A stretch of DNA of 64,000 nucleotides from NCBI GenBank assembly GCA_019914945.1, contig CM034105.1, positions 6,758,001 to 6,822,000 on the forward strand, written 5' to 3'. The stretch's first letter is position 1, and each line of letters opens with the position of its first letter. The translations under genes were made by a program, and so were the position numbers. Positions 1 through 10,485 of this stretch are shown here, one piece after another. The DNA comes from Typha latifolia. Taxonomy: Eukaryota > Streptophyta > Magnoliopsida > Poales > Typhaceae. The notes under the pieces were generated by a model, which did not search any database, was not told where the DNA came from, and saw nothing but the letters and a program-made list of their open reading frames with translations.

Positions 1-125
1 ATAGAAATTTGAATACTATTTAAACTATTTAAACTGAACTCAAGTTAAAAAGTGAAAACCAAGTAATAATAGGAAACATAAAGTCGAGAATAAATAGGAA
101 AAGTAAAAACATGATAAACACACGA

Positions 126-806
126 CTACTGTCAAAATGGCTTGCTAGCTTGCGAGCCAGCTTAGGTTGAGATCGACTCGAGCCTAGCTTGATTATGGCT
201 TGAGGTTGTAGCTTTAATATATATATATATACACATAATTTGAATTATTAGAATCGTTGGATCTAAGATCCAACAAATAGTAAGAAGTACATATATACTC
301 TCTAAAAAACCCTAAACCTCATAGTGCCAAAACCCATTTCGCCCAAATCCCTCGTCTTATTCCTCTCGTCAGCATTTGCGGCGAGGATTTTGCAGAAGGC
401 AAACGTGGTGGTAGTAGTGGCGGTTGTTAGTCCTCCACTGGTTTCCTCTAGTTCCTCTATTACTACTTCTAATCTCAAAGCTTCGAACTTTGGGATCCAA
501 CCAAGTAACTCATTTGTTTTTCTACCAAGAATTAGTCATGGAGGAGAAACCCCTCTTCTTGAACCAAAGCTTGCTTTTGAATTAATCCCTCCATGCCCTT
601 TCTTCTTCCTCCCCTACCCCGATTGGCTTAATCAACAACTCCCTTTGCATATCAGTAGATCCCTTCTCTGCTCTTCCTTCTGCTTCAAGGAAGCTCTCTA
701 GGCATCACAACCCCATGAACCTTATTGAGCTATCTAGCCGAGCTCGAGTTTTCTTGAGCTCGAGCCAAGAGAAAAATGCTATCAAGCTGGGCTCATTTAC
801 ACCCTT
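126..806. mobile_element. hAT-like non-autonomous element with 8-bp target duplication
   Basis: The stretch is flanked by the 8-bp direct repeat ACACACGA at 118-125 and 807-814, the duplication size made by hAT transposases. The right end, read inward on the minus strand, begins AAGGGTGTAAATGAGCCCAG and is followed by runs of GAGCTCG/CTCGAGC, a terminal composition common in plant hAT MITEs. The left end (TGTCAAAATGGCTTGC, then CGACTCGAGCC) is a degenerate inverted match. Inside is a 125-codon open frame at 324-701, preceded by AAACCCTAAACC, rich in V and S, with no domain I recognise. It could be a captured gene fragment or chance. No transposase is visible. The element probably lies within the intron upstream of the PP2A exon. 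Confidence 0.5.
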
Positions 807-814
807 ACACACGA

Positions 815-1736
815 TATGAATTTTTTAACGTGGAAAACCATCACTAAAGAGAAAAAATTATGGATCCAATCAATCTCTCAGATCAATCTATTTAATTAAC
901 AATCATAGATACATGATTTTGTAGATTGAAGTTCTCTCATTCGAACTCTTTCTTAATGAATTGTTCCATGAACATAGATTGCATATTTGTGTCCTCATTC
1001 ATTGTCCATAACTTGAAGTTGATCACACTCACTCTCACTCCTTGTGTCGATGTAGGTCTCGGTTTAGCTTCTCCAATGTTCTGATCAATTAATGATGTAG
1101 CCCAACACTACCAGATATATAGGTGGCTCTCCTCACTCTAGATGTAAAGTATGCTCTGTGAGAGAATCTCAAACTCATAGATGATGAACTTGAAGCTCCT
1201 TTAGTTCTCTTTGGATGAATTCTCCCTCTAACCTCTAGTTCAACTCCTTTGAAGTGCTACGAAATATAGTCCGTGTTTGACTAACACTTGAACTCAAATA
1301 TTTTCTTGCACAATGATATAAAGTTAAGCTCTTTTGGATGAGGGATCCTTATATTGGATGGATGCCTTTGGTCTACCTCTGAATCTCTTTTATAGAAGTG
1401 AGGACGTCTGCAATTTGTACTTGGGCAATTTACTAAAAGAAGCACTAAGTCTGATTGTGTTTCTATACTTTAATTTATTGTTTTGTACAATAGGTTTGAA
1501 CCAATTTGAGTGCAATTTGCATCGAATTTATATTCCTTATATATTCTAGTGTAGAATCAATGCCACAGTTTAGATTGACTAAGATCGGCTTGCACCATTT
1601 TCTCCAGAATGCTGAATTTGACTTGTTCTTCATTCTATTTTTCAATTTCCTCACATAGAAGTCTTCATAAATAGTGAGACTTGATCATACATAAAACTTT
1701 AGATTGTATATTATAATTACTAGTGTTTCGTGTTCA
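815..1736. other. AT-rich non-coding DNA, probably intronic
   Basis: No coding frame, RNA gene or repeat was recognised here. The short frame at 1334-1549 has no recognisable motif. The stretch lies between two transposons and upstream of an exon that starts with a splice acceptor, so it is inferred to be intron. Confidence 0.4.
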
Positions 1737-2607
1737 CCAATGAAGCATGGACACGAACATGGGACACGGATATGACATTCGGACACGGCAACACAACAAA
1801 TTTTGAAAAAACAGGACATGGACACGACAAAATAAATAAATAAGTAAATAAAAAATATAGAATTATTGATATATCTAAAGCAAAAGTTTGCATTCTAATA
1901 GTGTAAAATACACATACATTAAGCTATAAGAACTAAGAAATATTCATGAGAAGGTAAAAAGGAAGCAAATATGAAATTAAGCCCTATCAGAAATGAAATT
2001 TGAACTATTGGTTTTAGAAAAAAAGGAAAAGACAAAAACTTTAATTTAAGCCCCGTCTGAAAAGCTAGCCGTGCTTAGGTAGGGCTTAAATTCAAGCCCT
2101 CGAAGAAATGAAAAAAGCTGCTTGCGGAGGGAGGGGGAAGGGGAGAGAGATTGAGAGAAAACCTTGCTGGGCTCAGCAACCTGCCGCCCTCGCCGTTCTC
2201 AGCCACTTGTTGTGCTTAGTTGCTCGTCATTCTCAACTGATCATTGCCCTGGACTTGCTTAACCAATCGTCATTGCCGCACTGCCTTCTTCTGCTCAAGG
2301 GTTTTAGGTGAGGTTGGTGTTTGAGGGTTTTTCTTTAGGGTTGAGATGTATTCTGATCGGGGCTGAGAGGTGAGGGTTTGATATTTAGTTTTGGGTTTAC
2401 ATCCGGGTTAATAAAAAACAATTCAAATCCGATCCATTATGCGCAATAATAGCCTGCAGTGTCCCCTCTCGTGTCTACGTCGTATCCCTTTTTATTTTTC
2501 ATTTTTCCAGATACTTCTAAACCGTGTCGGACACGTGTCCCACCCATGTCCATGTCCGACACGTGCATGACATGGACACCTCCCCCCAGGTGTCCGTGCT
2601 TCATAGG
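1737..2607. mobile_element. TIR element inside the PP2A intron
   Basis: The left end reads CCAATGAAGCATGGACAC at 1737. The reverse complement of the right end at 2607 reads CCTATGAAGCACGGACAC. Behind both ends lie further GGACACG/CGTGTCC repeats (1759-1830 and 2515-2580), so the terminal inverted repeats are long and repetitive. The interior (1831-2500) is AT-rich plus a GC-richer core with no coding frame I trust. I found no clear target-site duplication, so the class (Mutator-like or other) is open. Its position 140 bp before a splice acceptor places it in an intron. Confidence 0.6.
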
Positions 2608-2745
2608 CATCCATGAATTTGTCATTACAATATATTGCACTAACAGATATCTCACTTAGTTGAACATAGTGTTGTATTTGTTGATGCATAACAATCTCGT
2701 GGTTTAGAGTAAGATCGTATTGTATAATCTTGCTGCTATTTACAG

Positions 2746-3105
2746 GTGGCAGAGAGGGCATTATTTTTGTGGAACAATGATCACATTGAGAACTTAATTA
2801 AACAACACCATAAGGTCATATTGCCCATCATCTTCCCCGCCTTGGAGAGAAATAAAAATGGTCATTGGAATGAAGCTGTTCAAAGCCTCACATTGAATGT
2901 CCGGAAGTTGTTCTCTGATCATGATCCTGAGTTATACAAGGAGTGCTTGAGGAAGTTTGAAGAAGATGAAGCTAAAGAAAAGGAGATCAAATCAAAAAGA
3001 GAATCCACATGGAAGCGCCTGGAAGAAATTGCGTCTTCAAACGTTACAAGTAATGAGGCTGTGCTAGTTTCTCGCAACATCATGCGCCAAGTTTCTTCTG
3101 TTTAA
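2746..3105 (+). CDS. PP2A regulatory subunit B' (B56 family), C-terminal exon
   Basis: This is the last coding exon of a serine/threonine protein phosphatase 2A B' (B56) regulatory subunit, which selects substrates for the PP2A A-C core enzyme. It starts directly after a splice acceptor (TTTACAG ends at 2745) with [14 protein letters not shown] and continues through [14 protein letters not shown] and [19 protein letters not shown], the conserved end of the B56 HEAT-like fold. A charged helical tail ([15 protein letters not shown]) follows, then QVSSV and a TAA stop at 3103-3105. The GTG at 2746 is an ordinary valine codon, not a start. The upstream exon with most of the protein is not in the window, so the preceding intron is over 2.7 kb and full of transposons. 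The frame is unbroken, so the gene is probably functional. Confidence 0.9.
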   Translation: MAERALFLWNNDHIENLIKQHHKVILPIIFPALERNKNGHWNEAVQSLTLNVRKLFSDHDPELYKECLRKFEEDEAKEKEIKSKRESTWKRLEEIASSNVTSNEAVLVSRNIMRQVSSV

Positions 3106-4260
3106 ACGTCCTCATTTTTGTGATTCCTTATAGTGGTGTTCTATGTTGAGCCTTGACATGGGTAACTTAAAAGTTAGATTGTTTCCTCACCCTCCTGGTA
3201 TAGATTGTTTGGCTTGTTAGATCCTTAAGGTGTCATAAACACTGTACAGGATGGAACTGTATATATGAGGTATATGACAGCGTGTGAAGCAACAGAGAAT
3301 CAAAAAGAGCTTGTGAGAGTATTAGTTTCAGCAGGCACCCAAGAATGGAAGTGGACACCCTCGGCTTCGGCTGTTTTACATGCCAAATGTTGATCTAATC
3401 CAAATCTGCAGCTAGTTACTTGCTGAAGTTGGTTATGATTTGCCAGAGCATCATAATGAAGCAGCCTACGCTCACTGATGGTTGTAATTTTACCAAACAG
3501 TTGGTACTGGAAGAATGAGAACTTCGGTTAGAGTGAAGCAGTAGTTAATTATATTTTCTTTTTTCTTGCTTGGCATGTGCCTCATGGTTTTAGATCGAAG
3601 TGAAACCTTATATAGTATAGAATCAGACCAAATAATGTAGAAAGGGTGGAGATCAATCTTTTTTTATAATTGCTGTATATGATTACTATCAGGAACTTCA
3701 AGCTACAATGAGTCGATATTTATCATAGGTGATATATCATACACAACTTCATTGTAATTTCTTCTTAGTACAGATATAGATCATCATCAGACATGAACAT
3801 GTGTGCTGGCAGCTTAATTTCAGGCAACTTCTTCGTTGTAATTCTTCTTCCATCCTTATCATTCTGTTAAGGCTTCTTTCTGAAATTACCAAGGGTGTCT
3901 ACTTATATGCCAGTAAAGGGGTGGGCAAAGTTTATCTCCATTTTGAGAGCAAGGATATGCACTGTGTTTCTATGCTGATACTTGGAATATTTAATTGCTT
4001 TCCTTATTCTATATCATGCTGTGTATTTTGAAGTTTAATTCAAATATGCAGGGAAACAAGTTTCATTATACATTCTGTATTATAGTGATATCATGATTTG
4101 TGCCTAACTTCTTTTTAATTTTTCTTTTCTTTTTACTCTTTACAAGTTGTGCCCTATGTTTGAGTTACTATGTAAAAGCACCTATCTGACGGAAAGGCAT
4201 ACATCTTCTATTTGTTTGGAAGTTATTTGACTTTGAATCTCTAAATTATACTTCTAGTAA
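3106..4260 (+). other. 3' UTR and downstream flank of the PP2A B' gene
   Basis: Non-coding sequence follows the stop codon. The first several hundred bases have mixed, non-repetitive composition like a 3' UTR. No single clear AATAAA hexamer marks the end. No other gene was recognised; the open frame at 3801-4031 shows no motif. Confidence 0.4.
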
Positions 4261-4275
4261 TAGTATACTGTCTAT

Positions 4276-4475
4276 TAAGCCCGGGATCACTTTAAATTTA
4301 GGAATAACTTTTTGTCTATTTTAGAATATAATTCTTTATTTTAAAATAACAGCCGAATATTATAATAATCCTAAAAATATAATATAAATACTATTTATTA
4401 AAATTACATCTTATATTGCATACTAACTCTATTATTAATTTACTTTTAATATATATTCTATCGTAATTTTATAAA
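4276..4475 (+). repeat. MITE-like dispersed repeat, copy 1
   Basis: This sequence closely matches the reverse complement of 42880-43055. Shared blocks in the same order include AGGAATAAC, TAGAATA, ACTATTTATYAAAATTACAT and CTTATAYYRCAYACTAACTC. It is AT-rich, short and non-coding. Ends and target duplication could not be fixed by eye. Confidence 0.55.
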
Positions 4476-4479
4476 AAAT

Positions 4480-5107
4480 AAAATTAATTTTTTTCTTCGC
4501 TTTATATCATATCAGATAATTATTACTTTTTTATTTTAAAATACTAGTGAAATAGTTATGTATTCCTTTTCTTTTATGCTGTAGACACTCGGTGGCTTCA
4601 GACTTTGCAACTCTTCCAAGTGTAATCAATGAATCCTTGGCCATGAGCTTTGGCAAGTAATATAGCGAAAGGTATGAAGAATTACCTTTTCTGAAAAATC
4701 CTCTCATTTTTTCCTCTCTTTCTTTTATTTCCTCAAATCGGTTATTGTTGTCTTCATGAGTACAGTTTGCGAGAGTTGAGGAGAGAGCAAAAGGATGATA
4801 ATGGATAGGCAAGATGTCCATCCGTGGAGAGAATTGCGTGAAGGGGAGAGGAGGAAGCATTTAGGGTAATAAAATGGTTTAGCACTTTCTTCTTCTGTTG
4901 CCGAGCAATATATATACTAAAAACGATGGAAAAGTAGAAAAAGGAAAACAAAAAGAGTTTTTGACCAAACTAGCCATAATAGATTGCCTTCCAAACTTAA
5001 TATCAAAAGGTAAAATTCTGAACTTATTAGGGTTTTATCTAAGAAGAGGAAATGCTAATAAGTTTAGCATCTTCATTAGTATTTTATGTGTGGCAATAAA
5101 AAAAAAT
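4480..5107. other. AT-rich intergenic DNA, nothing recognised
   Basis: No gene, RNA or repeat was recognised. Short open frames on both strands here have no family-like motifs. Confidence 0.4.
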
Positions 5108-5615
5108 AGAATTTTTACAAATCACATCTTACATTTTACCTATTTTGTGATTCACACCCCCACCCCTTCTTTGAGGATTTTGTAACCTAACTCCTTTTTT
5201 CCCCTATATTTCTCATTCAACACCCTGATATTGTTTTAATTAACTAAAGACGACCAAGTTACTAAAAATACCTTAATCATTCTCTCTCATTTCATATATC
5301 TCTCCACTATCTTTTTCACCCACCTCCACCATCGCCATCGTCGCCGCTGCCACCACCTTTCCTTATTTTCACTTTCCTCCTTTTCTTCTTCTTTGGAAGA
5401 GAAAAATAATGAAAAAGACAAGGGGTAATCTAAGTGTTTATAAATTATTTTATATATTATAATAGAATATTCTATTTTTAGTACTGCCTAGGTTAACCTA
5501 GGGTGTTAAATGAGAATTATAGGGGAAAATGAGGGGTCGGATTACAAAATTCTTAAAGACGGGGTATGAATCACAAAATAAGTAAAATTTAGGGTGAGAT
5601 TGTAAAAATCCCTCC
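5108..5615. mobile_element. Non-autonomous TIR element with ~110-bp inverted repeats
   Basis: The left arm (5108-5230) and the reverse complement of the right arm (5500-5615) match over about 110 bp. Shared blocks include TTTTACAAT/ATCYCA, TTTTGTGATTCAYACCCC, TTTTGTAA, TTTTCCCCTATA and TCTCATTYAACACCCT. The interior carries a (CCA/CCG)-rich stretch at 5325-5360 and no coding frame. A-rich DNA flanks both ends, so a target duplication cannot be assigned. Confidence 0.65.
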
Positions 5616-6578
5616 AAAAAAACTAAAGCAAAGTTAGCTGTGTTTATCAACATTTTATCCAAATTTTTTAAATAAATCTCCGATAAATTTAGCGATTTAG
5701 ATGTACAAAGTCCATACTAAAGATGCCAAAGCAAAATACTTATTTTTGTGATGGTGTTGATTATTCTCAAGGAAAATATTTTGTTTAGTGTCTTCTTCAC
5801 CTTTGCATGCATCTTTCCTTTTTATTTCCAGTGAAAATGCATCTTTCTTTTTGTTTAATAAAAATGCATCTTTCTTGAAAATAACATCTTGTCTATCGGT
5901 AAGAAACTATCATAACACTAAAAAGATATTATTTAAAGCCTGCACCATGGAAAACGTTAGTAATATTCTTGTCGCGTAGGTGTTTTGATAAGAATATCAC
6001 CAATTTCTTTGATTAAAAACTTATTGTCATCACTAGTGCATACTTTGCTTCAAAGAGATTCATTCAGATGACAAAAACGCCTCTATCCCGTATCATATGA
6101 TTACTACAAGCACAATCAATATGCTGACATCATTATTTGTAATGTACCAACACCAACAATGCCCTAAACGCAACACCGACACCACCGTTGCATTCCTCCT
6201 CCTTCAGCCAAGACCTTCCCTAGACTCTCCAGCATCATCCCTACAACCCTCAGCCAATAGCTAAGACAGCAGGTCTGCGACGGTGATTACCTTGCCCAGC
6301 CAGTGTGCACCCTTCATGAGAAAATAGCCTCGGTGCGCACCTCCTTGAGTTTGGTGTGCACTACTTCTAGGGAACCCGAGACCACACTCGAGCACAAAAT
6401 CACTTTGATGTGCATCCCAATCCCATCAAGCTCGGTGTGCACCACTGCTAGGGTTCCAAGAGCTCGTCTCTTGACCTAGGCCACCAATCTGTTGGTGATC
6501 CTTGGCCACCGTTAGGCCAAGTATATCAGGAGAGATTCTATATAGATTCAGGATCAAATATCATTTTTTATTCACTTA
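5616..6578. other. Non-coding DNA with possible decayed transposon
   Basis: No intact gene is seen. 5780-5890 repeats the phrase ATGCATCTTTC three times. 6150-6530 is GC-richer with short stop-broken frames and may be decayed coding DNA, but I could not assign it. Confidence 0.35.
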
Positions 6579-7165
6579 AAATGCAGTAGTTAATGGTCAA
6601 GCTAAAGTCTTTAACAAGATTCTTTGTGAACTTCTAAAAAAAAAAGTTCATAATAACGAAAGAGAAGAACATAAATTTTTTTTTAAATTAAAATTGTGGG
6701 CTTATGAATACTCCGACAAGGGCAACCTCTTACTCCCTTGATTTCTCGAAAATAGTTGTATCTTTGGAAATACATATCTCTTTTTTTAAAATAGAAGAAA
6801 TCTTAAAGAAAACCAAGCTACAAAAATGAGGCTAGTAAGTTAGACATAATGGAAGAAAAACACATCAAAGCTCAACAAAATTTAGAGTTGTATCAAGCAA
6901 AGATATCTAGGGCATTTGACAAAAAAAAGTAAAGCTCTGCTTATTTAAAGTTGGAGATATGATTCGTACTGTAGTGCATCGAATGACAATTACTCGACGG
7001 ACACAAGACAAGTTTCATCCAAAATGAAAAAGCTCATTCATTGTAGAAAATGTATATTCAAATAGTGCATATAAAATTTCTTCTCTACATGGTGAATATA
7101 TATACCCCACCTCGCCAATAAATAACAAATTCTTTCAAGAAATACTATACATAAATGGCGAGGTA
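6579..7165 (+). pseudogene. Decayed Tat/Ogre-type gypsy integrase C-terminus
   Basis: Broken plus-strand frames recall the end of a Tat/Ogre-type gypsy polyprotein. In order I read VVNGQAKVFNKILCELLKKK (end of the integrase core, around the third catalytic position, which here reads K rather than the expected acidic residue), then LWAYEYSDKGN, then HIKAQQNLELYQAKISRAFD, then FKVGDMI, then DKFHPK and VENVYSNSAYKISSLHGE, and finally PINNKFFQEILYING. These are typical successive blocks of that region. Frameshifts occur at A-runs (for example after 6925) and there are stops, so no product is possible. No LTRs were found with it. Confidence 0.6.
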
Positions 7166-7797
7166 CTCCAAGATTCAAGAATTTAAATTGAAAGCCAAAG
7201 TATTTCCAACTTTATGAATCTAAACTATAGGTAGATAAATATCCATGTAAATATATCCATAGAGATATCTGTACCATAATAGATTTGAGGGGGCTCATTA
7301 TATTATTACAAAAATAATAGATATGCTCACTTGAGTGATGAGATCGCCATAATAATCATTTATGTGGCTCCTATGGATGAGATTCATGAGATCATTTTCA
7401 TTTGACACTCACATGATCGCAATATCTTGCAATAGTCATCACTCGGTATATATTCGTAACAACCATATGCTCATATTTATTGCCATGGATGACAGAGAAG
7501 ATGATAAAATATAAATTACAAGCACGGTAGAATAAAATATGTAAGAATATACTCAAATTGAGCTTTTATGTTGGCTTAGTGTTTACATAAATAGTAAAGC
7601 AATGTCTTTGTAACATCAGCACATACAGCGTTGATACTTCAGATTTATAATAGATGAGCTCATTTTCATATAAAACCTCCTCGTAGCTTTGTATTTTTAA
7701 TTGATTCCTCAGCTTTATACTGTGCGCTGATATTTGGTTTGTATATTTAGCAAAGAAATATAATAGTACGAGGCTTATCTTATCTACAATTGAATTG
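7166..7797. other. AT-rich intergenic DNA, nothing recognised
   Basis: No coding frame, RNA gene or repeat pair was recognised here. Confidence 0.35.
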
Positions 7798-7807
7798 ATT
7801 GAATTAA

Positions 7808-8165
7808 GGATTAAATATATTTTACCCTCATGTACTTATGCCCAAAATCACTTTGCTCCCTCCCTTCCCGTATTTTAAAAAGTCTCAAACCAATCTCTAT
7901 ACTTATAACTAAAGTGAAACTATTAGCTTTTCCGTTAAACTTAACTGAATGATGTCAAAATGATTAAAATGACTCTATCGTGTTTGTTAGATTTTAGTAT
8001 AATACAACAAAATTATCAAAATAGCCATTGTACTCGGTTAAATTTAACAAAAAAACTAATAGTCTCACTTTAGTCATAAATACAATGACAGGTTTAAGAC
8101 TTTTTAAAGTATAGGGGGTAAAATAATTCTGGGCATAAGTATAGGTGGGTAAAATGTATTTAACT
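7808..8165. mobile_element. MITE with long inverted repeats and 10-bp flanking duplication
   Basis: The 358-bp element is almost a full inverted repeat. The left arm starts GGATTAAATATATTTTACCC and the reverse complement of the right end starts AGTTAAATACATTTTACCC. Both continue through CTTATGCCCA, TAAAAAGTCTYAAACC and ACTAAAGTGARACTATTAG. It is flanked by ATTGAATTAA at 7798-7807 and 8166-8175. A 9-10-bp duplication fits a Mutator-like (MULE) transposase. It has no coding capacity. Confidence 0.75.
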
Positions 8166-8395
8166 ATTGAATTAATGATAATTTAAAATCAAGCTTACTA
8201 AGTCCAACCGGAGAAAATTTACCTCTATGGGTGAAAACGGGTCGGATTAAGTTCAACCCGACCCATTATCGACCCTAATCGAATCAGATATGGGTAAAAA
8301 AATAATCCTATCCGATCTAGATACGGATACGAATAATCTTTTTGAAAAGAACTAGATCTAGATTCAAATACAAATATAGATAATTTTGTTGGATA

Positions 8396-8960
8396 CACTT
8401 AACATCAAATCAACTAACATACCACACTAATAGTATCTACTCAAACTCTACCAAGGTCCTTAGCAGAGCATCCCGCTCAATTTGCTCACTTGGGCTTTTA
8501 GAAACGGAAAACAAAGATGTCATAAGCTAAAAGTTCAGTGAATAAATTTTACCTCGAATCAGTGATGTCAAATAGAGCATAAATTATCTACTAGATAATA
8601 TGAATCATATAAGAACATTATGTCATGAATGTGTGTATACATTTATCCTCAATAATATATAAATGTCTAATAGATATCATGTTATGATTGATCAAATATA
8701 TAATTCTTGTCAATGTATATATAAATCTCTAGTCATATCATTATCATAATTCTCTCAAGTATAACATGAATAATGAATGTCGATCATGACTATGCTATCA
8801 TATCAAATGCAACCACATATGATACATGATGACCACTCAATAATCAAGTATATCAAATGACAATAAAATTATATGCACTTTTCAATATCTCAGTCATCAA
8901 TATTATCTTTAAATAACATAATTAACTCGACCACCTCCACCGTATCCAATACTTTGTCTC
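8396..8960 (-). repeat. LTR fragment of the element A family
   Basis: The sequence matches 13915-14400 (the LTR of gypsy element A) in the same orientation. Shared blocks include CGAATYAGTGATG, GATAATATGAATCA, CATYATGTCATGAATG, TATCAAATGCAACCA, AAAATTATATGCA and ATCTCAGTCATCAAT. It has no LTR terminus at either end. It may be the displaced 3' LTR of A or an unrelated partial copy. Confidence 0.6.
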
Positions 8961-9093
8961 ACAAACCTTTTAGATGGTGTTAGTCTTCGTCTATCTCTAT
9001 CCTAAAAAGTTGATGAGGTTGTAGCAAGATTTAACCATAAGTACACTATTGGCGAGGAAACGCTAATTAATGTGGTCCTTCAGGTGAAAAATT

Positions 9094-9520
9094 GATGTGA
9101 TCCGAGCCAGACCAGATCACCTTGTGGATATTAGGCTCATGGCTTGAGTCACTTATTTAGTTAGATGGTTAATTTAGTACTTGGTTTTAATTATTGCCAA
9201 CTTATGTCAGTTAAATCGGTTTATTGATGAACTTAATATAGTTTGGTTAATAATCATGGTTTGGGTTAACCGGTTAGCCTCCAATAAAAATTATGAAGTG
9301 CAACCAGGATTAATCATGTTTTGACGAAGTGATCAGGTTCCCATATCTCTCTTTTCCCCTCTTCAACGGAGGCTCTCCCTCAATATAAATAACTAAGTTA
9401 GTAACTAAGGCGGATCGGATCCACATGCGGATTATCCGACTTATTTGAATTTCAAAACAATAAGATAGAGCTAAGTAACTAACTTGACTCGACTTAACCT
9501 ATGCAATCGGATCGTAATAA
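9094..9520 (-). repeat. Probable 3' LTR of the gag-only gypsy element
   Basis: 9411-9502 matches 33594-33689 (the LTR of element B) with few differences, including GCGGATCGGATCCACATG and AGATAGAGCTAAGTAACTAA. The outer limits are suggested by the near-inverted ends TGATGTGATCCGA (9094) and TCGGATCGTAAT (about 9508). On the minus strand the gag ends just upstream and CGAAAGCGTGGTGGA lies immediately before the LTR, as in element E. The part beyond 9411 differs from the 33502 copy, so the two may be different subfamily members. Confidence 0.5.
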
Positions 9521-9555
9521 TCCACCACGCTTTCGACACCTTGTCGTTAAGGTGA

Positions 9556-10485
9556 CTAGTCTCTCACGTCTTTGTACTCATACAACTTGTCATGCCAATT
9601 AGTGGATATAGGTTCATCTTCCTCGAGTCCACCTAGGAACATGATGTGGGTTGGCTGACACTTGCATTTATGACCAGGGGTAAATCGATTATCATAGTAA
9701 AAACACAAGCCTTTTCTTCTACGCTCTTCCAAGTTGTTAGGTACAAAGCGGCGCGTGATTATCTGTCGGTTATGTTGAGCCATTGGTGCAGGCTGAGTCG
9801 AGGCAGATGCCGTCTCTAGTGGAATGTGGGCTTGGGCCATCTTTCTTCTTTCTTCCTTGCGGATCTGGGTCAACTGATCCAACTTGGACTCCATTAGAAT
9901 AGCTAAGGAGAAGGCCTCGTTAGAAGTAGTGGGCCTCAAAGCCTTGACCTTAGCCTGAATGTCAGGCCTGAGCCCACTAATGAAGGTACTCTTTAAGGCC
10001 GAGTCAGACCAGTTAGTGACTCGGTTGCATATCCGCTCGAACTCCTCCTGGTAAGCTCAAATTATTATTGATTGGGTCAGCTTAGTCAACATGGCTTGAA
10101 AGTCCTCGTACTGGGTCGGAACAAACCGAGCACAAATCGCATCCGCAAAGTCCTGCCAAGACTCAAATGGTCGAGTTCGCTCAGCCGACTAGTACCACCT
10201 AATCACCACACCCTCTAAGTGGAATGCGGCTAGCTTGATCTTTTGGTGGTCGAGCATGCCATGGTATGTGAAAAACTACTCCGCTAGGTAGGTCTAGTCT
10301 AGCGGTCTCCTCTAGAAAATTTTGGGAAATCAAGCTTGACGGTCTGAGTTTGGATCCCAAAATGTGGTATGTCATCATAGGCGAAGTGACCTCCGTGTCG
10401 AGGCTGGTCTTGTGGGTCATAGGCCCATGGGTTTGTCTCATGCTGCCCTCGGGCTACACGTGGGTTAGGCTCAATCTGACGACGC
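9556..10485 (-). pseudogene. Gypsy gag (Reina-like), C-terminal two thirds
   Basis: Read on the minus strand this is a capsid gene. VKLDFPKFS (10310-10336) opens the gag domain, followed by FFTYHGMLDHQKIKLAAFHL, ESWQDFADAICARFV, YEDFQAMLTKLTQ, YQEEFERICNRV, SALKSTFISGLRPDIQAKVK, and finally the zinc-binding tail GLCFYYDNRFTPGHKC. The usual first CxxC pair is CFYY, so the finger is damaged. In-frame stops and shifts occur between 9940 and 10300. Only about 40 bp separate the gag end from the LTR, so no pol is encoded. The gag is close to that of element E. It joins element A abruptly at about 10485. Confidence 0.75.

Noticed and set aside
324..701. 125-codon frame as a host gene
   Set aside because: Kept only as a possible captured piece inside the hAT-like element. 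I recognise no domain and cannot support it as a gene on its own.
3801..4031. 76-codon frame after the PP2A exon
   Set aside because: Cys/Leu-rich without motif. It most likely lies in the 3' flank by chance.
8221..8350. GGGTCGGATTAAGTTCAACCCGACCC palindrome region as a transposon end
   Set aside because: A palindrome is visible (the arms GGGTCGG and CCGACCC), but there is no second end or target duplication to define an element.
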